Assembly: GCF_022846655.1 (NCBI RefSeq)
Contig: NZ_AP025667.1
Span: 6,361,001 to 6,425,000 of the forward strand
Source: Streptomyces seoulensis
Lineage (GTDB): Bacteria; Actinomycetota; Actinomycetes; Streptomycetales; Streptomycetaceae
DNA: 64,000 nucleotides
Direction: 5' to 3'
Shown: positions 9,955 through 20,400 of the stretch, one piece after another
Position numbering within the stretch: the stretch's first letter is position 1
Layout: each line of letters starts with the position of its first letter
Position numbers and translations under genes: made by a program
Notes under the pieces: model-generated
Seen by the model: the letters and a program-made list of their open reading frames with translations, nothing else
Databases searched by the model: none
What the model was told of the DNA's origin: nothing

Positions 9955-10293
9955 TCAGCTCACGGCCGCGTAGTTCTCGTACACCTCGTCGTCGTCGAGG
10001 GGCACGATTCCGGCGCCGCGCTCGTACTCCGAGCGGGCCGTCTCCAGCAGCCTGCGCCACGAGCTCACGGTGGGCCGCCGGCGCAGCAGCGCACGGCGCT
10101 CGCGCTCCGTCATGCCTCCCCACACGCCGAACTCGACGCGATTGTCCAGCGCATCCGCCAGGCACTCGGTGCGTACCGGGCAACCGGTGCACACCGCCTT
10201 GGCCCTGTTCTGCGCTGCTCCCTGAACAAACAGTTCATCCGGATCGGTAGTGCGGCAGGCGGCCTGCGCACTCCAGTCGGTAACCCAGCCCAT
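9955..10293 (-). CDS. wblA: WhiB-like iron-sulfur regulator WblA
   Basis: 112 residues from the ATG at 10293, preceded by GGAGAGGAC. The four Fe-S cysteines (AAC..., then CTGCPVRTEC) and the GVWGG turn define the Wbl family; the sequence and the neighbours (ArsA pair, PBP) identify WblA, a global regulator of development and antibiotic production. An in-frame ATG at 10350 would add 19 residues. Convergent with the ArsA pair; a long non-coding region lies upstream. Confidence 0.92.
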   Translation of the reverse strand: MGWVTDWSAQAACRTTDPDELFVQGAAQNRAKAVCTGCPVRTECLADALDNRVEFGVWGGMTERERRALLRRRPTVSSWRRLLETARSEYERGAGIVPLDDDEVYENYAAVS

Positions 10294-10877
10294 ACCGGCG
10301 CCGTCCTCTCCCGAATCGAGGCTCCCCCACGGCGGCAGCGGCATATTCACCGCCGCCAGTTGAGGACGTTACGGAAGGCGCGGACAGCGCAACACCCCCT
10401 TCGGGCCCAATCTTGAATGGCCCGAACGGACTATGGGTAAGCGGCAGATCACCCGGAGGAGTGAGCTGGCGACATGCGTGATCATCCCGGCAAAGCGGGA
10501 TGGTTGTGGTGCGGCACATGGGGCGCCGGGTGACACACGAGGCGGTTTCGGACACGTCCCCACCGAGAAGTCGGGGTTACTCCGGAACGATTCGGGGTCG
10601 CCGGACGTATTGCTACATGGCCGTGCCGCTGTGACAGTTGAGAGCAGCTTAGGCCAATGCCTGTGCGTGTGTCCGGCGAATGACAACCTCGGCCCCGCTT
10701 TGCCGTGCCGTGACGCGCCCGGTGCCCCGGCGGCCTGCTCCGGCGTGCCCGCCGGACCCCGCGCGGCCCTGGTCGGGGGCGTCCACCACCCGACCGGACG
10801 TCACGATCCTGCACCCGAACCGCCCGAGGGCCCGTCGCTCCCCCGGAACGCTTATCACCACGGATTAGGCTGCCCCC
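10294..10877. other. Divergent non-coding region between wblA and the PBP gene
   Basis: About 580 bases with no gene I can support. Unusually long for Streptomyces, in keeping with multiple promoters for wblA. At the PBP end the sequence TAGGCT lies 6 bases before the ATG, suggesting a leaderless PBP transcript. I could not assign operators. Confidence 0.5.
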
Positions 10878-13157
10878 ATGCCAAAGAAGCGCTCGGGCGG
10901 TGGTCTGTCGGCGACGCAGTCGGCCGCCAAGTTCCTCGGTGTCAGTGTGCTCGCGGGGGCGGTGATGGCGGGCATCGCGCTGCCTGCCGCAGGGGCGCTG
11001 GGCCTCGCCGCGAAGGGCTCGGTGCAGGGCTTCGACGAGATCCCGGCCAACCTCAAGAGCCCCCAGCTCAGCCAGCGCACGACCATACTGGACAGCCGGG
11101 GCAACCAGATCGCCAGCGTTTACTCCCGTGACCGCACGGTGGTGGAGCTGAAGGACATCTCGCCCTACATGCAGAAGTCCATCGTCGCCATCGAGGACTC
11201 GCGCTTCTACCAGCACGGCGCCATCGACCTCAAGGGCGTGCTGCGCGCGCTGAACAAGAACGCGCAGAGCGGGGGCGTCGCCCAGGGCGCGTCCACCCTC
11301 ACCCAGCAGCTCGTGAAGAACTACTTCATCGAGGAGGCCGGCGACGACCCGACCAAGGTCGCCCAGGCCACCCAGCAGACCCTCGGCCGCAAGGTCCGCG
11401 AGCTGAAGTACGCGATCCAGATCGAGGAGAAGCTCGGCAAGAAGAAGATCCTGGAGAACTACCTCAACATCACCTTCTTCGGCGAGCAGGCGTACGGCAT
11501 CGAGGCCGCGGCCCAGCGCTACTTCTCCAAGCACGCGAAGGATCTCAACCTCCAGGAGTCCGCCCTCCTGGCGGGCATCGTGCAGTCCCCGAGCCGCTAC
11601 GACCCCGTCAACGACGAGGCCGAGGCCACCAAGCGGCGCAACACCGTGCTCCAGCGCATGGCCGAGCTGGGCGACATCTCCCAGGCCGAGGCCGACCGCG
11701 CCGGCCAGGAGCCGCTGGGCCTGCGTGTCAGCCACCCCAAGAACGGCTGCATCACCGCGACCCGCGACTCCGCTTTCTTCTGCAAGTACGTCGAGAACGT
11801 CTTCCTCACCGACCCGGTCTTCGGCAAGTCCCGCGAGGAGCGCGCCAAGGTCTGGAACAAGGGCGGCCTGACGATCCGTACGACGCTGGACCCGCAGGCG
11901 CAGAAGTCGGTGCAGGACTCGCTGAAGGAGCACGTCTACAAGTCCGACTCGGTCGCGGCGGCCACGACCCTGGTGCAGCCGGGCACCGGCAAGGTGCTGG
12001 CGATGGGCCAGTCGAAGCCGTTCGGCTACGCCAAGGACGAGACCGAGTACAACTTCTCGGTCGACCGGGACCTGGGCGGCTCCAACTTCGGATTCCCGAC
12101 GGGTTCGACGTTCAAGCCGTTCGTCGCGGCGGCCGCGATCGAGGGCGGCAAGCCGCCGACCCAGGCGTACTCGGCGCCGTACAAGATGGCGTACCCGAGC
12201 CCGGTGCAGCGGTGCGGCGCGACGCCGTACCGGAACACCGAGAACGAGATGGCGGAGAACGAGAACGAGTCCGAGAAGGGCCCGTACCGCATGAAGGAGG
12301 CGATGGCCAAGTCGGTCAACACCTACTTCGTGCAGCTCATCTCCGACATCGGGCTGTGCCCGGTGGCCAAGATGGCCGACAAGCTGCACGTGGTGCAGGG
12401 CGACGGCTCGAAGCTGCCGCAGACGCCGGCCATCGCGCTCGGCGCCATCGGCCTGTCCCCGCTGACCATGGCCAACGCCTACGCCACCTTCGCCGCGCGT
12501 GGCATGTACTGCACGCCGGTCGCCATCGAGTCGATCACCGAGAGGTCCGGTGACGAGGAGAAGTCGCTGCCGGTGCCGAAGTCCACGTGCTCGCGCGCGA
12601 TGAGCCAGAAGACCGCGGACACGGTCAACACCCTGCTCCGGGACGTGATCGACTCCGGTACCGGCCAGGAGGCGGGGCTGAACGACCGGGACAGCGCGGG
12701 CAAGACGGGTACGACGGACGAGCGGAAGAACGCCTGGTTCGTCGGCTACACCCCGAACATGTCCGGCGCGGTCTGGGTCGGCAGCGCCCGGCAGGACGTG
12801 CAGATGAACAACATCACCATCGGCGGAACGTTCCACCCCCTCGTCTTCGGTGGCGGTGTGCCGGGCCCGATCTGGCGGGACGCGATGTCCGGCGCCCTGG
12901 TGGGCAAGGACGCGCCCGACTTCAGCACCGTCGACATCCCGGACGACGAGGAGAAGGGCGACGGCCGGGGTGACAAGGGCGACGGCGGCGACGACGGCCG
13001 CCAGGGCACGCCGGGCGGCGGCCTGATCGGCGGCCTCTTCGGCGGCCTGACCGGCGGAAACGGCGGGAACGGCGGCCGTCCCGGTGCCGTGAAGCCGAAG
13101 CCGAAGGTGCCCGGGAACCTGGTGCAGGGGAACGCGAACGGCGGACGCCGGAACTGA
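10878..13157 (+). CDS. Class A penicillin-binding protein (bifunctional transglycosylase/transpeptidase)
   Basis: 759 residues. One N-terminal membrane helix (about 14-38), a glycosyltransferase-51 domain with catalytic Glu in IEDSRFYQHG (about residue 105) and QGASTLTQQLVKN, then a transpeptidase domain with STFK (about 410), SVN (about 479) and KTGTT (about 609). The tail is Gly/Asp-rich with Lys-Pro. Polymerises and cross-links peptidoglycan outside the membrane. Probably leaderless, see the upstream region. Ends in a strong bidirectional terminator. Confidence 0.95.
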   Translation: MPKKRSGGGLSATQSAAKFLGVSVLAGAVMAGIALPAAGALGLAAKGSVQGFDEIPANLKSPQLSQRTTILDSRGNQIASVYSRDRTVVELKDISPYMQKSIVAIEDSRFYQHGAIDLKGVLRALNKNAQSGGVAQGASTLTQQLVKNYFIEEAGDDPTKVAQATQQTLGRKVRELKYAIQIEEKLGKKKILENYLNITFFGEQAYGIEAAAQRYFSKHAKDLNLQESALLAGIVQSPSRYDPVNDEAEATKRRNTVLQRMAELGDISQAEADRAGQEPLGLRVSHPKNGCITATRDSAFFCKYVENVFLTDPVFGKSREERAKVWNKGGLTIRTTLDPQAQKSVQDSLKEHVYKSDSVAAATTLVQPGTGKVLAMGQSKPFGYAKDETEYNFSVDRDLGGSNFGFPTGSTFKPFVAAAAIEGGKPPTQAYSAPYKMAYPSPVQRCGATPYRNTENEMAENENESEKGPYRMKEAMAKSVNTYFVQLISDIGLCPVAKMADKLHVVQGDGSKLPQTPAIALGAIGLSPLTMANAYATFAARGMYCTPVAIESITERSGDEEKSLPVPKSTCSRAMSQKTADTVNTLLRDVIDSGTGQEAGLNDRDSAGKTGTTDERKNAWFVGYTPNMSGAVWVGSARQDVQMNNITIGGTFHPLVFGGGVPGPIWRDAMSGALVGKDAPDFSTVDIPDDEEKGDGRGDKGDGGDDGRQGTPGGGLIGGLFGGLTGGNGGNGGRPGAVKPKPKVPGNLVQGNANGGRRN

Positions 13158-13172
13158 TCTTCCGCTCCACGA

Positions 13173-13211
13173 CAGTGGGGGGCCGCACCTCGAAGGTGCG
13201 GCCCCCCACTG
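13173..13211. terminator. Bidirectional terminator with 18-bp perfect stem
   Basis: The arms 13173-13190 and 13194-13211 are exact reverse complements around the 3-base loop CGA. It sits between the convergent PBP and YqeY genes. Confidence 0.85.
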
Positions 13212-13226
13212 CTATGTACTACCGGC

Positions 13227-13694
13227 TCAGCCCTGGAGCTGCTGCTTCACGATCGCGGCGACCCGGCCGCCGTCGGCCTGCCCGGCCACCTTGGGGTTCA
13301 CGATCTTCATGACGGCACCCATGGCCCGCGGCCCCTCGGCCCCGCCCGCCTTGGCCTCCTCGACGGCCTGGGAGACGATCGCGGTCAGCTCGTCGTCGGA
13401 GAGCTGCTTGGGCAGGTAGGTGGCGAGCAGCTCACCCTCCGCCTTCTCCCGCTCGGCCTGCGCGGGACGGCCACCCAGGGCGAAGGCGTCCGCGGCCTCA
13501 CGGCGCTTCTTGGCCTCCTTGGTGATCACCTTGAGGACCTCGTCGTCGGACAGCTCGCGCTTCTCCTTGCCCGCGACCTCCTCCTTGGTGATCGCGGCGA
13601 GGGTCAGCCGGAGCGTCGCGGAGCGCAGCTCGTCGCGCTCGCGGATCGCGGCGTTGAGGTCGTCGTGGAGCTTCGACTTGAGGGTGGTGGTCAT
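13227..13694 (-). CDS. GatB/YqeY domain protein
   Basis: 155 residues. The YqeY fold is recognisable by LKSKLHDDLNAAIRERDE at the N-terminus, EEVAGKEKRELSDDEVL in the middle and LPKQLSDDELTAIV, GAVMKIVNPKVAGQADG near the end. YqeY shares its domain with the tRNA-binding tail of GatB; free YqeY has no firm function. Single gene, convergent with the PBP gene. Confidence 0.92.
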   Translation of the reverse strand: MTTTLKSKLHDDLNAAIRERDELRSATLRLTLAAITKEEVAGKEKRELSDDEVLKVITKEAKKRREAADAFALGGRPAQAEREKAEGELLATYLPKQLSDDELTAIVSQAVEEAKAGGAEGPRAMGAVMKIVNPKVAGQADGGRVAAIVKQQLQG

Positions 13695-13801
13695 GGACCG
13701 ATTGTCGCAGGTGCGTACGGCCGAACGCCCCCTGATTAAAGGGGCTTGATCAAGGGGGCGCCCGCTCTTGAGGCTCCGGCGGGGTCTGACACGATGGGCT
13801 C

Positions 13802-14728
13802 ATGCGCGCGCGATACGGAGTACCCCTGGGAATCATGGCGGCCGGGGCCGCCGGAGTGGCGTACGCGGCGGGCTTCGAGGTCCGCTCCTTCCGCCTTCGA
13901 CGAGTGACCGTGCCGGTCCTCCCGCCGGGCATGCGCCCGCTGCGGATGCTTCAGGTCTCCGACATCCACATGGTGAGCGGGCAGCGCAAGAAGCAGCGCT
14001 GGCTCCAGTCGCTGGCCGGGCTGCGCCCCGACTTCGTGATCAACACCGGGGACAACCTCTCGGACCCCGAGGGCGTCCCGGAGACGCTGGACGCGCTGGG
14101 CCCGCTGATGGAGTTCCCCGGCGCGTACGTCTTCGGGTCCAACGACTACTACGGCCCCAAACTGCGCAACCCCGCGCGGTACTTGCTGGAGAAGGCGAAC
14201 GGCAAGCACGGCCTGAACGGCAACGCGCCCGCGGTCGGCGTGGTCCACAACCCCTGGGAGGACCTCAGGGACGGATTCGACACCGCGGGCTGGCTGAACC
14301 TGACCAACCAGCGGGGCGTGCTGAAGGTCGAGGGCATGTCGATCGAGCTGACCGGCCTGGACGACCCCCACATCAAGCGCGACCGCTACGCCCGCGTGGC
14401 CGGCGGCCCCTCCGGGGGTCACGACTTCTCGATGGGTGTCGTGCACGCGCCCTACCTGCGCACCCTGGACGCCTTCACGGCGGACGGCTATCCGCTGGTC
14501 CTGGCGGGCCACACGCACGGGGGCCAGCTCTGCATCCCCTTCTACGGCGCGCTGGTCACCAACTGCGACCTGGACACGGACCGGGTGAAGGGCCTGTCCA
14601 CGCACACGGCGGACGGCAACACCTCCTACCTGCACGTCTCGGCGGGCTGCGGCACGAACCGCTACACCCCGATCCGCTTCGCGTGCCCGCCGGAGGCGAC
14701 GCTGCTCACGCTGGTGGAGCGGCCGTAA
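13802..14728 (+). CDS. Metallophosphoesterase
   Basis: 308 residues. Calcineurin-type metal sites: DIHMV, NTGDNL, GSNDYYGP (GSND where the family usually has GNHD/E), and LAGHTHGGQLCIP. An N-terminal hydrophobic stretch (about residues 5-20) suggests membrane attachment, as in YaeI-type enzymes. Substrate unknown. The position after PBP and YqeY is conserved in Streptomyces. Confidence 0.9.
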   Translation: MRARYGVPLGIMAAGAAGVAYAAGFEVRSFRLRRVTVPVLPPGMRPLRMLQVSDIHMVSGQRKKQRWLQSLAGLRPDFVINTGDNLSDPEGVPETLDALGPLMEFPGAYVFGSNDYYGPKLRNPARYLLEKANGKHGLNGNAPAVGVVHNPWEDLRDGFDTAGWLNLTNQRGVLKVEGMSIELTGLDDPHIKRDRYARVAGGPSGGHDFSMGVVHAPYLRTLDAFTADGYPLVLAGHTHGGQLCIPFYGALVTNCDLDTDRVKGLSTHTADGNTSYLHVSAGCGTNRYTPIRFACPPEATLLTLVERP

Positions 14729-14783
14729 CCCGTCCGGAGTGCCCCGGATCGCCCCATTTCTCCCTCATGCCTAGCGTGAGGGC

Positions 14784-15557
14784 ATGACCGCACCGATACC
14801 GCCCATCCCCAGGGAGATCCCGGATCTGCCCGCGATCCCCTGGGAAAGCACCCCCGTGCTGCAGCCGTCGTACGTGCCGGTGTCGGCGGTGGTGGCCCCG
14901 GTCCGGCGCCCGCTGGTCGCGGCGTTCCGCCTGCTGACCGCGCTGGTGGCGGCGGCCGGGGTGGCCCTGGAGATCCTCCTGGCCGGCCCGGCCCGCGCAC
15001 TGAGCTACTTCAGCGTGCAGAGCGCGGTCCTGCTGGCGGTGGTGATGCTCGTGTCGGCGTCGAGATCCTGGCGCCCGCGCCGCGCGCTCCCGGCGTCGAT
15101 CACGGGCGCGGTGCTGCTCTACGCGGTGATCAGCGCGCTGGTGTACCACCTGCTGCTGGCCCACACGAACCCGCCGTTCACCATGACGGACGCGACGGTG
15201 CCGCCGGTGCGGTGGCACGCCCAGTGGGCGGCGCTCCAGGTCCTGCACACGCTGGTCCCGCTGGCGGCCGTACTGGACTGGCTCCTGCTGACCCCGGCCT
15301 CGCGGATGCACCTGCGCCAGGCGGCGGGGTGGCTGCTGTTCCCGCTGGCGTACCTGATCTTCACCCTGAGCCGGGCGATGTTCGTCCCCACGACCTCCCC
15401 GAGCCGCTACCTCTACCCCTTCCTGGACGTCACGGCCCACGGCTACCGCCACTCCCTGGCCAACGCACTCCTGCTCGGCCTGGCGATCTACGCCCTCGGC
15501 CTCCTCCTCGTGGCCCTCGACCACGCCCGCCCCACCCCGACCCGTCGCCGCGTCTGA
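14784..15557 (+). CDS. Pr6Pr family membrane protein
   Basis: 257 residues with about six hydrophobic helices (from residue ~45 to ~245) after a Pro-rich N-terminus. Conserved polar positions in transmembrane context include FTVQS-like YFSVQSAVLL, HTLVPLAAVLDWLL and YPFLDV, the pattern of the Pr6Pr family. Function unknown. A TAGCGT hexamer 6 bases before the ATG suggests a leaderless start. Last core gene before tRNA-Pro. Confidence 0.8.
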   Translation: MTAPIPPIPREIPDLPAIPWESTPVLQPSYVPVSAVVAPVRRPLVAAFRLLTALVAAAGVALEILLAGPARALSYFSVQSAVLLAVVMLVSASRSWRPRRALPASITGAVLLYAVISALVYHLLLAHTNPPFTMTDATVPPVRWHAQWAALQVLHTLVPLAAVLDWLLLTPASRMHLRQAAGWLLFPLAYLIFTLSRAMFVPTTSPSRYLYPFLDVTAHGYRHSLANALLLGLAIYALGLLLVALDHARPTPTRRRV

Positions 15558-15622
15558 ATCGGATTTCGCCTCCGGCCCCCGGTGGGCTAAAGTAAACGAC
15601 GTCGCCGCGACAGCAGCGACAT

Positions 15623-15696
15623 CGGGGTGTAGCGCAGCTTGGCAGCGCGCTTCGTTCGGGACGAAGAGGTCGTGGGTTCAAATCCCGCCACCCCGA
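15623..15696 (+). tRNA. tRNA-Pro (CGG anticodon)
   Basis: 74 bases. The 7-bp acceptor stem CGGGGTG/CACCCCG, D-arm, anticodon stem with loop TTCGGGA (anticodon CGG), and T-arm with GTTCAAATC are all present; CCA is not encoded. The 3' half is the integration site of the element and remains intact in this copy. Confidence 0.95.
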
Positions 15697-15700
15697 CAGC
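15655..15700 (+). repeat. attL: 46-bp direct repeat, left copy
   Basis: Identical base for base to 43560-43605. It begins in the anticodon loop of tRNA-Pro and ends four bases beyond the discriminator base. Identity stops on both sides, so these are the recombination limits visible here. Confidence 0.93.
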
Positions 15701-15714
15701 TGTAACAGCAGGTC

Positions 15715-15747
15715 AAAGGTCTGATCCGTATCGCGGATCAGACCTTT
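15715..15747 (+). terminator. Terminator after tRNA-Pro
   Basis: Perfect 14-bp stem (15715-15728 with 15734-15747) and a 5-base loop. It belongs to the element side of attL and therefore replaced the original downstream sequence; a diverged equivalent follows attR. Confidence 0.75.
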
Positions 15748-16120
15748 CCTGCGTCTCCAGTGATCGTTTGGGAGAAACCTGGGAGAAGATCTTGGTCGGC
15801 TTCTCCCAGGGAGTAACCGGTGAGGCCGTCCGAAGTGCGGCGGCTGAACACACTCGGACCTGCGCGTTCGCGAAGGCGGCCCCGCAGTCGGCCAGGCCGA
15901 TCAATTGGATCCATAGAGGCGTGTGCGCATGGCACGGCCACCATGACTGCATCAAGGACCTCAGCCGCCATTCCTACACCCGCTCCACCTTGACGCTGGT
16001 TGTCGCCGTCGCACCCGCATAGTGCCGCGCTCAGTTGCAACGCGCCCGACGCTCCCACTGCGAGCACGGTACCGATCTCCTTGCACGGTCCCTCCCGGCA
16101 TGACGGGATGCGGTGGCATC
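15748..16120. other. Non-coding stretch between attL and the first cargo gene
   Basis: No gene supported. TTGGGAGAAACCTGGGAGAA-like direct repeats at about 15769-15812 (GGGAGAAnCTnGGGAGAA, then TTCTCCCAGGG in reverse) could be integrase arm sites or a second hairpin. Open frames here start with GTG and lack coding character until the radical SAM gene. Confidence 0.4.
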
Positions 16121-17029
16121 ATGCTGTCGGTGACGTGCAAGATTCGCCTGTCCGCAGCTGGTGTTCACCTGTTCGACCGTGCCTCGGGGATGAACGTGCT
16201 GCTCGACGAGGTGCCTGTTTCCGCTGAGCAGTTCTCCCGTGCTCCGCGGTACCTGTCCGTCGCGCTGACCAACGCCTGCGAACTCCGCTGCGCCTACTGC
16301 TATGCGCCCAAGCACGCCGCCGCGCTCGGCAGGGAGCGTGTAGTCGCGTGGGCGGTCGAACTCGATGCTGCCGGGTGCCTCGGGGTCGGCTTCGGGGGAG
16401 GGGAACCGACCGCGTACCGAGGGTTCGCCCAGCTGTGTTCGGACATAGCCCGGTCCACGTCTATGGCGGTGACCTTCACGACGCATGGGCACCGGCTCAC
16501 GCCCGAACTCGTCGATTCCCTGCGTGGGGTCGTGCACTTCGTCCGCCTGTCAGTCGACGGGGTCGGAGCCACCTACGAGCGGCTCCGCGGCCGACCGTTC
16601 GCGGCTGTCGTCCAGGCAGCCGGGTTGCTCGGCTCCCTCGCTCCATTCGGCATCAACGCCGTCATTAATGCCGACACGGTCGGCGAACTAGATGACCTCG
16701 CTGAGTTCGCCGACAAGGTCGGCGCGTCCGAACTTCTGCTTCTGCCGGAGCAGCCAACTGCGGCAACTCCCGGCATATGCGAAGCCGACGCTCAGCGCCT
16801 CGCGGAATGGGCCGCGACCGCCAGGGCCGGGGTTCGGCTCGCGATCTCCCGTACTGGCCTCGAAGCTGCGCTGCCCACCGCGGAGGCCGTCCCAGGCGAG
16901 CGCCCCCTCGACGCGCACATGCACGTCGACGCGACCGGCATACTGCGCCCCCACGCCTACGCGCCCACGGGATTGTCAGTCGGAAGTTCCATCATGGAGG
17001 CCGTGCAGGCGTTGAGGGAGGCACGATGA
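16121..17029 (+). CDS. Radical SAM protein, first gene of a candidate defence operon
   Basis: 302 residues from the ATG at 16121; ATG 16100 and GTG 16022 are in frame upstream. The 4Fe-4S motif CELRCAYC (C-x3-C-x2-C, Cys about 53, 57, 60) is followed by the SAM-binding GGGEPT. The C-terminus ends HMHVDATGILRPHAYAPTG, where SPASM enzymes would have cysteines, so it has a single cluster by sequence. Substrate unknown. The stop overlaps the next start (ATGA), and that gene overlaps the nuclease-NACHT gene, so all three are co-translated. It differs from viperin-like enzymes in its C-terminal part as far as I can judge. Confidence 0.8.
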   Translation: MLSVTCKIRLSAAGVHLFDRASGMNVLLDEVPVSAEQFSRAPRYLSVALTNACELRCAYCYAPKHAAALGRERVVAWAVELDAAGCLGVGFGGGEPTAYRGFAQLCSDIARSTSMAVTFTTHGHRLTPELVDSLRGVVHFVRLSVDGVGATYERLRGRPFAAVVQAAGLLGSLAPFGINAVINADTVGELDDLAEFADKVGASELLLLPEQPTAATPGICEADAQRLAEWAATARAGVRLAISRTGLEAALPTAEAVPGERPLDAHMHVDATGILRPHAYAPTGLSVGSSIMEAVQALREAR

Positions 17030-17460
17030 GGATCTGGAACGGCTACGGCTCGGAGCACTCGATGGACCTGGTCTTGATCGGCCGATTTCAGACGGTCACC
17101 GGTGCCAAGGCAGCGGAGGAGCGTATGGAGGCTCTGAAGGCTCTTGCCGAGGACGCGTGGTCCGATGACGACTGGCAGAGCCCTGGCGAGCGCATGCCTC
17201 GCGAACTCGGCGAAGCACTCGCCGAAATGAAGTTGTACGACATGGGGAGGTACGACGTCGACGTCTTCGCCCTTGACCACAACGTCACCCGCACCGGAGA
17301 GACGGTCCGGATCTGGACCGACGAGTCCGACGTCCAGGGATTCCTGAAGGCACTTCTCCACCACGGCGCGAAAGTCGAGATCTTCTCCCGTCACGAATGG
17401 GACGAGGACACGATCACTCGGTCGGATGCAAGCACTCGGAGCGGCAGTGGATCTGACTGA
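17026..17460 (+). CDS. DUF6375-like small protein
   Basis: 144 residues beginning MRIWNGYGSEHSMDLVLIG, a start I associate with DUF6375 proteins. Mixed alpha/beta, acidic, no membrane segment or catalytic motif that I recognise; the end (VEIFSRHEWDEDTI) is followed by a Ser-rich tail. Its start overlaps the radical SAM stop and its end overlaps the next gene by 35 bases. Likely an accessory or substrate-binding partner in that operon; this is inference. Confidence 0.6.
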   Translation: MRIWNGYGSEHSMDLVLIGRFQTVTGAKAAEERMEALKALAEDAWSDDDWQSPGERMPRELGEALAEMKLYDMGRYDVDVFALDHNVTRTGETVRIWTDESDVQGFLKALLHHGAKVEIFSRHEWDEDTITRSDASTRSGSGSD

Positions 17461-20400
17461 TCTGGAACGTCTGCCCGGCGCCGCCGACCAGAACTTCGAA
17501 GCGCTCACACGGGCCATCGTCTCCCGCCGCTACGGTGCGCTGGGCACGATGCGGGAACGCCGCAACCAGCCCGGCGTCGAGTTCTACCTGCACGTCGACC
17601 ACGCCGGTGCTCTCGGCGACCCAGGCCGCGTCTGGGGTTGGTCGTGCAAGTGGTTCATCCTCAACAGCAGGAACGAGCTCAGCGCAGGCCAGCGCGCACA
17701 GATCGAGGACTCGCTCTCCAAAGCTATCGAGCACGTCGTAGGGCTAACCGACTTTGTGCTCTGCCTTCCAGAGCGGCCCGCCAAAGGGGACGAGGAGTGG
17801 ATCAACGGACTCGGTCAGCAGGGGATCAGCGTCAAACTCTGGTCCACCGAGAACTACGACGACCAACTCGCGGGACACGACGAGCTCCGTTCCACCTTCT
17901 TCGGTGAACTCGCCCTAACCGCAGAGGTACTGGCGCAAGCCCACAAGCGATCTGTTGCACCCATCGAGGCGCGGTGGACGCCACGGCTGCACACTTCCCA
18001 CCACGTGGAACATCGCATCGAACGGGCCTTGCTGCGCCCGGCGTCGTTCGAGTGGCTGCAGCAGCGCACCGACGACATCGCTGCTCGGATCCAGGCACTG
18101 CGCGCAGCCATCGACGTCCTCGAAAACACCTTCCACCAAGACACCGTAGAGATTGCCGACGACCTGGACCGATTCGTCGACGACCTGCGGGAGGTCCTTG
18201 ACGCCGGAACGAGCCTCCGGCCCTGGGAAGTCCGCGAGCGCCTCGCCAAACAGCGGCCACCCGCAACCTCTCCCCGAACACTGCGACGCCTGGTGCTCAA
18301 ACTGAGGCAGCGTCGCCTGCCCGAGGCACTGCTGGTTACCGGTCTCGGCGCGGAGATCCGCGACATCATCCAGTGGCTGCACGACACACGGGCGGACACC
18401 GAAGCCCCCCTGCTCGCCGTCATCGCCGCCGCAGGGCAGGGCAAGACGCACCTTGCCGCGCAGATGACCTCACCGAACGACCGATCCACGGCAGGAGTCT
18501 TCATCCAGGGCGGAAACCTGCGCGCCGGCGGGACCATCGACGACCTCGCGCGAAAGATCCCCGGACTTAAGGTCGACTACTTCGAGGACCTGCTGGAAGC
18601 TCTCAACTCAGCCGGTAACCGCGCAGGCTGCCGGATTCCGTTGATCATCGACGGCCTGAACGAGGCCGAACGGCCCTCGGAGTGGAGGGCACTGCTCGCC
18701 GCATTGGCACCTGCCCTGGGCGCCTACCCTCACGTGGCGGTGATCGTCACCCTCCGCGAGGCGCTCGCCGACCAGGCCCTCCCGAAGGACACGGTGCACC
18801 TGGAACTGGAGTGGCAGCGCGCGGAAGTTAACGACATCCTCCGCGTCTACTTCCGTCACTACCTGATCAACCCGGCCGACGCCTGGCTACCGATGGGAGA
18901 GTTCCACAACCCGCTCTTCGTCCGCATGTACTGCGAGGCCGCAAACCACGACCGCCGAGTGCCGGTGGGCGTGGAGGCGCTGCCTCAGTCTCTCATCGGC
19001 GTCTTCGAGTTGTACCGCAAGGGCGTGGTCGAGCGGCTGGCCCAGGATCCGGCTCGCATCCCGGTGCCGGCCGATCAGATCCAGCGCCGCCTCACAGCTC
19101 TGGCGAGACACCTGTGGACGCACAACGTTCGTCGACTTCCGTTCGACGAAGCGCGAAGAATCCTCGACGCTGACCAGCCGAACTGGGACGAGAGCCTGCT
19201 CAGGCGCCTGGTAGAGGAGGGAGTGATCTTCCGCGAGGAGATCAAGGGTTCCGACGACACTGAGTGCGGCTTCGTTTTTGACCGCCTCGCTGGATACTTG
19301 ATCGCTGACTCGATTCTGGTGCGCATTCCCCCCGCGGACGTCAACGAGCAGCTCGCGGAGGCGACTCTCTGGCAATCCCTCCTGGGCGACCAAGCGCACC
19401 CACTCGGCGAAGACATCCTCGTCGGTCTCATCTCACTGCTGCCACGCCGCTTTACGCGGCACCACCTGTGGCGCGCCGCGCCGGATGAGCACCGTTCGTT
19501 GGTGCTCGCCCAGGAACTCACCACCGAGTCTGAATTCCTCGACGACGAGACCGTCGATGCGCTCGCAACCGCGCTCGTTACCGCGCATCCCAGCAAGAGA
19601 AAGGGACGACCAGCGATCGGCCGTCTGTGGGAGATCCGCAGGTCCGCCGCGCACCGCCTGAATGCCGTATTCCTCGACCGCGTCCTGCGCCAGCTGCCCC
19701 TTCCGGAACGTGACCTGCGCTGGACCGAATGGGCTCGTGGCCAGGCTCCAGGCCGACTGACGACAGACCTGGAACGAGCGATCGACAGGTGGTCCGGAAG
19801 CAGCAATCGCGCCGACAGCGACGATCTGGACGCGCTGGCCATCGCCTGGCTACTGACTTCCACGGACACGAACTTGCGGGACCTGGCGACGAAAGCCCTG
19901 CAGCGCTACGGCCGACCAGAACCGAAGCGGCTGTTCGACCTAGCCACCCGGCTGCTCGATATCGATGACCCCTACGTCATCGAACGGGTGGTCGCCGCAG
20001 CGTTCGGCGCCATCAGCGCCCACCAGATGCCCGATCCCGACGGACCGCTCGAAGGCGCACTGCGGGACTGGCTAGTGCGACTGCGCGACCGCTTCCTCGA
20101 CGGCGGGACCACACCCACCTCACACGAGCAACTGCGCGGCCACATACGGGCCTTCTATGAATTCGCCGGTTCCCTCCACCCTGCCGCCGTTCCGGAGGGG
20201 GTCGACGCCTTCGCGCCAAGGTTCGCTGCCGTGGCGCCCGCCGAGCTGATGGAGGACGACGACCCCAACGCCGAGGAGTGCGCCCGCACCTTCGGCATGG
20301 ACTTCGAGAACTACATCATCGGGGCCGCCATCAACGGCAGGGACAACTACGACTTCACCCACTCTGACTACCGCAGGGCCCGCGCCGAGGTTATGGCCCG

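Noticed and set aside
10482..12836. 784-codon frame antisense to the PBP gene
   Set aside because: Low-complexity Arg/Leu/Val/Asp composition and no motifs; the PBP on the other strand is certain.
16121..17029. Prokaryotic viperin
   Set aside because: The radical SAM motif is CELRCAYC and the C-terminal part reads as a short SPASM-lacking enzyme; I see no viperin-specific C-terminal pattern and no nucleotide kinase partner.
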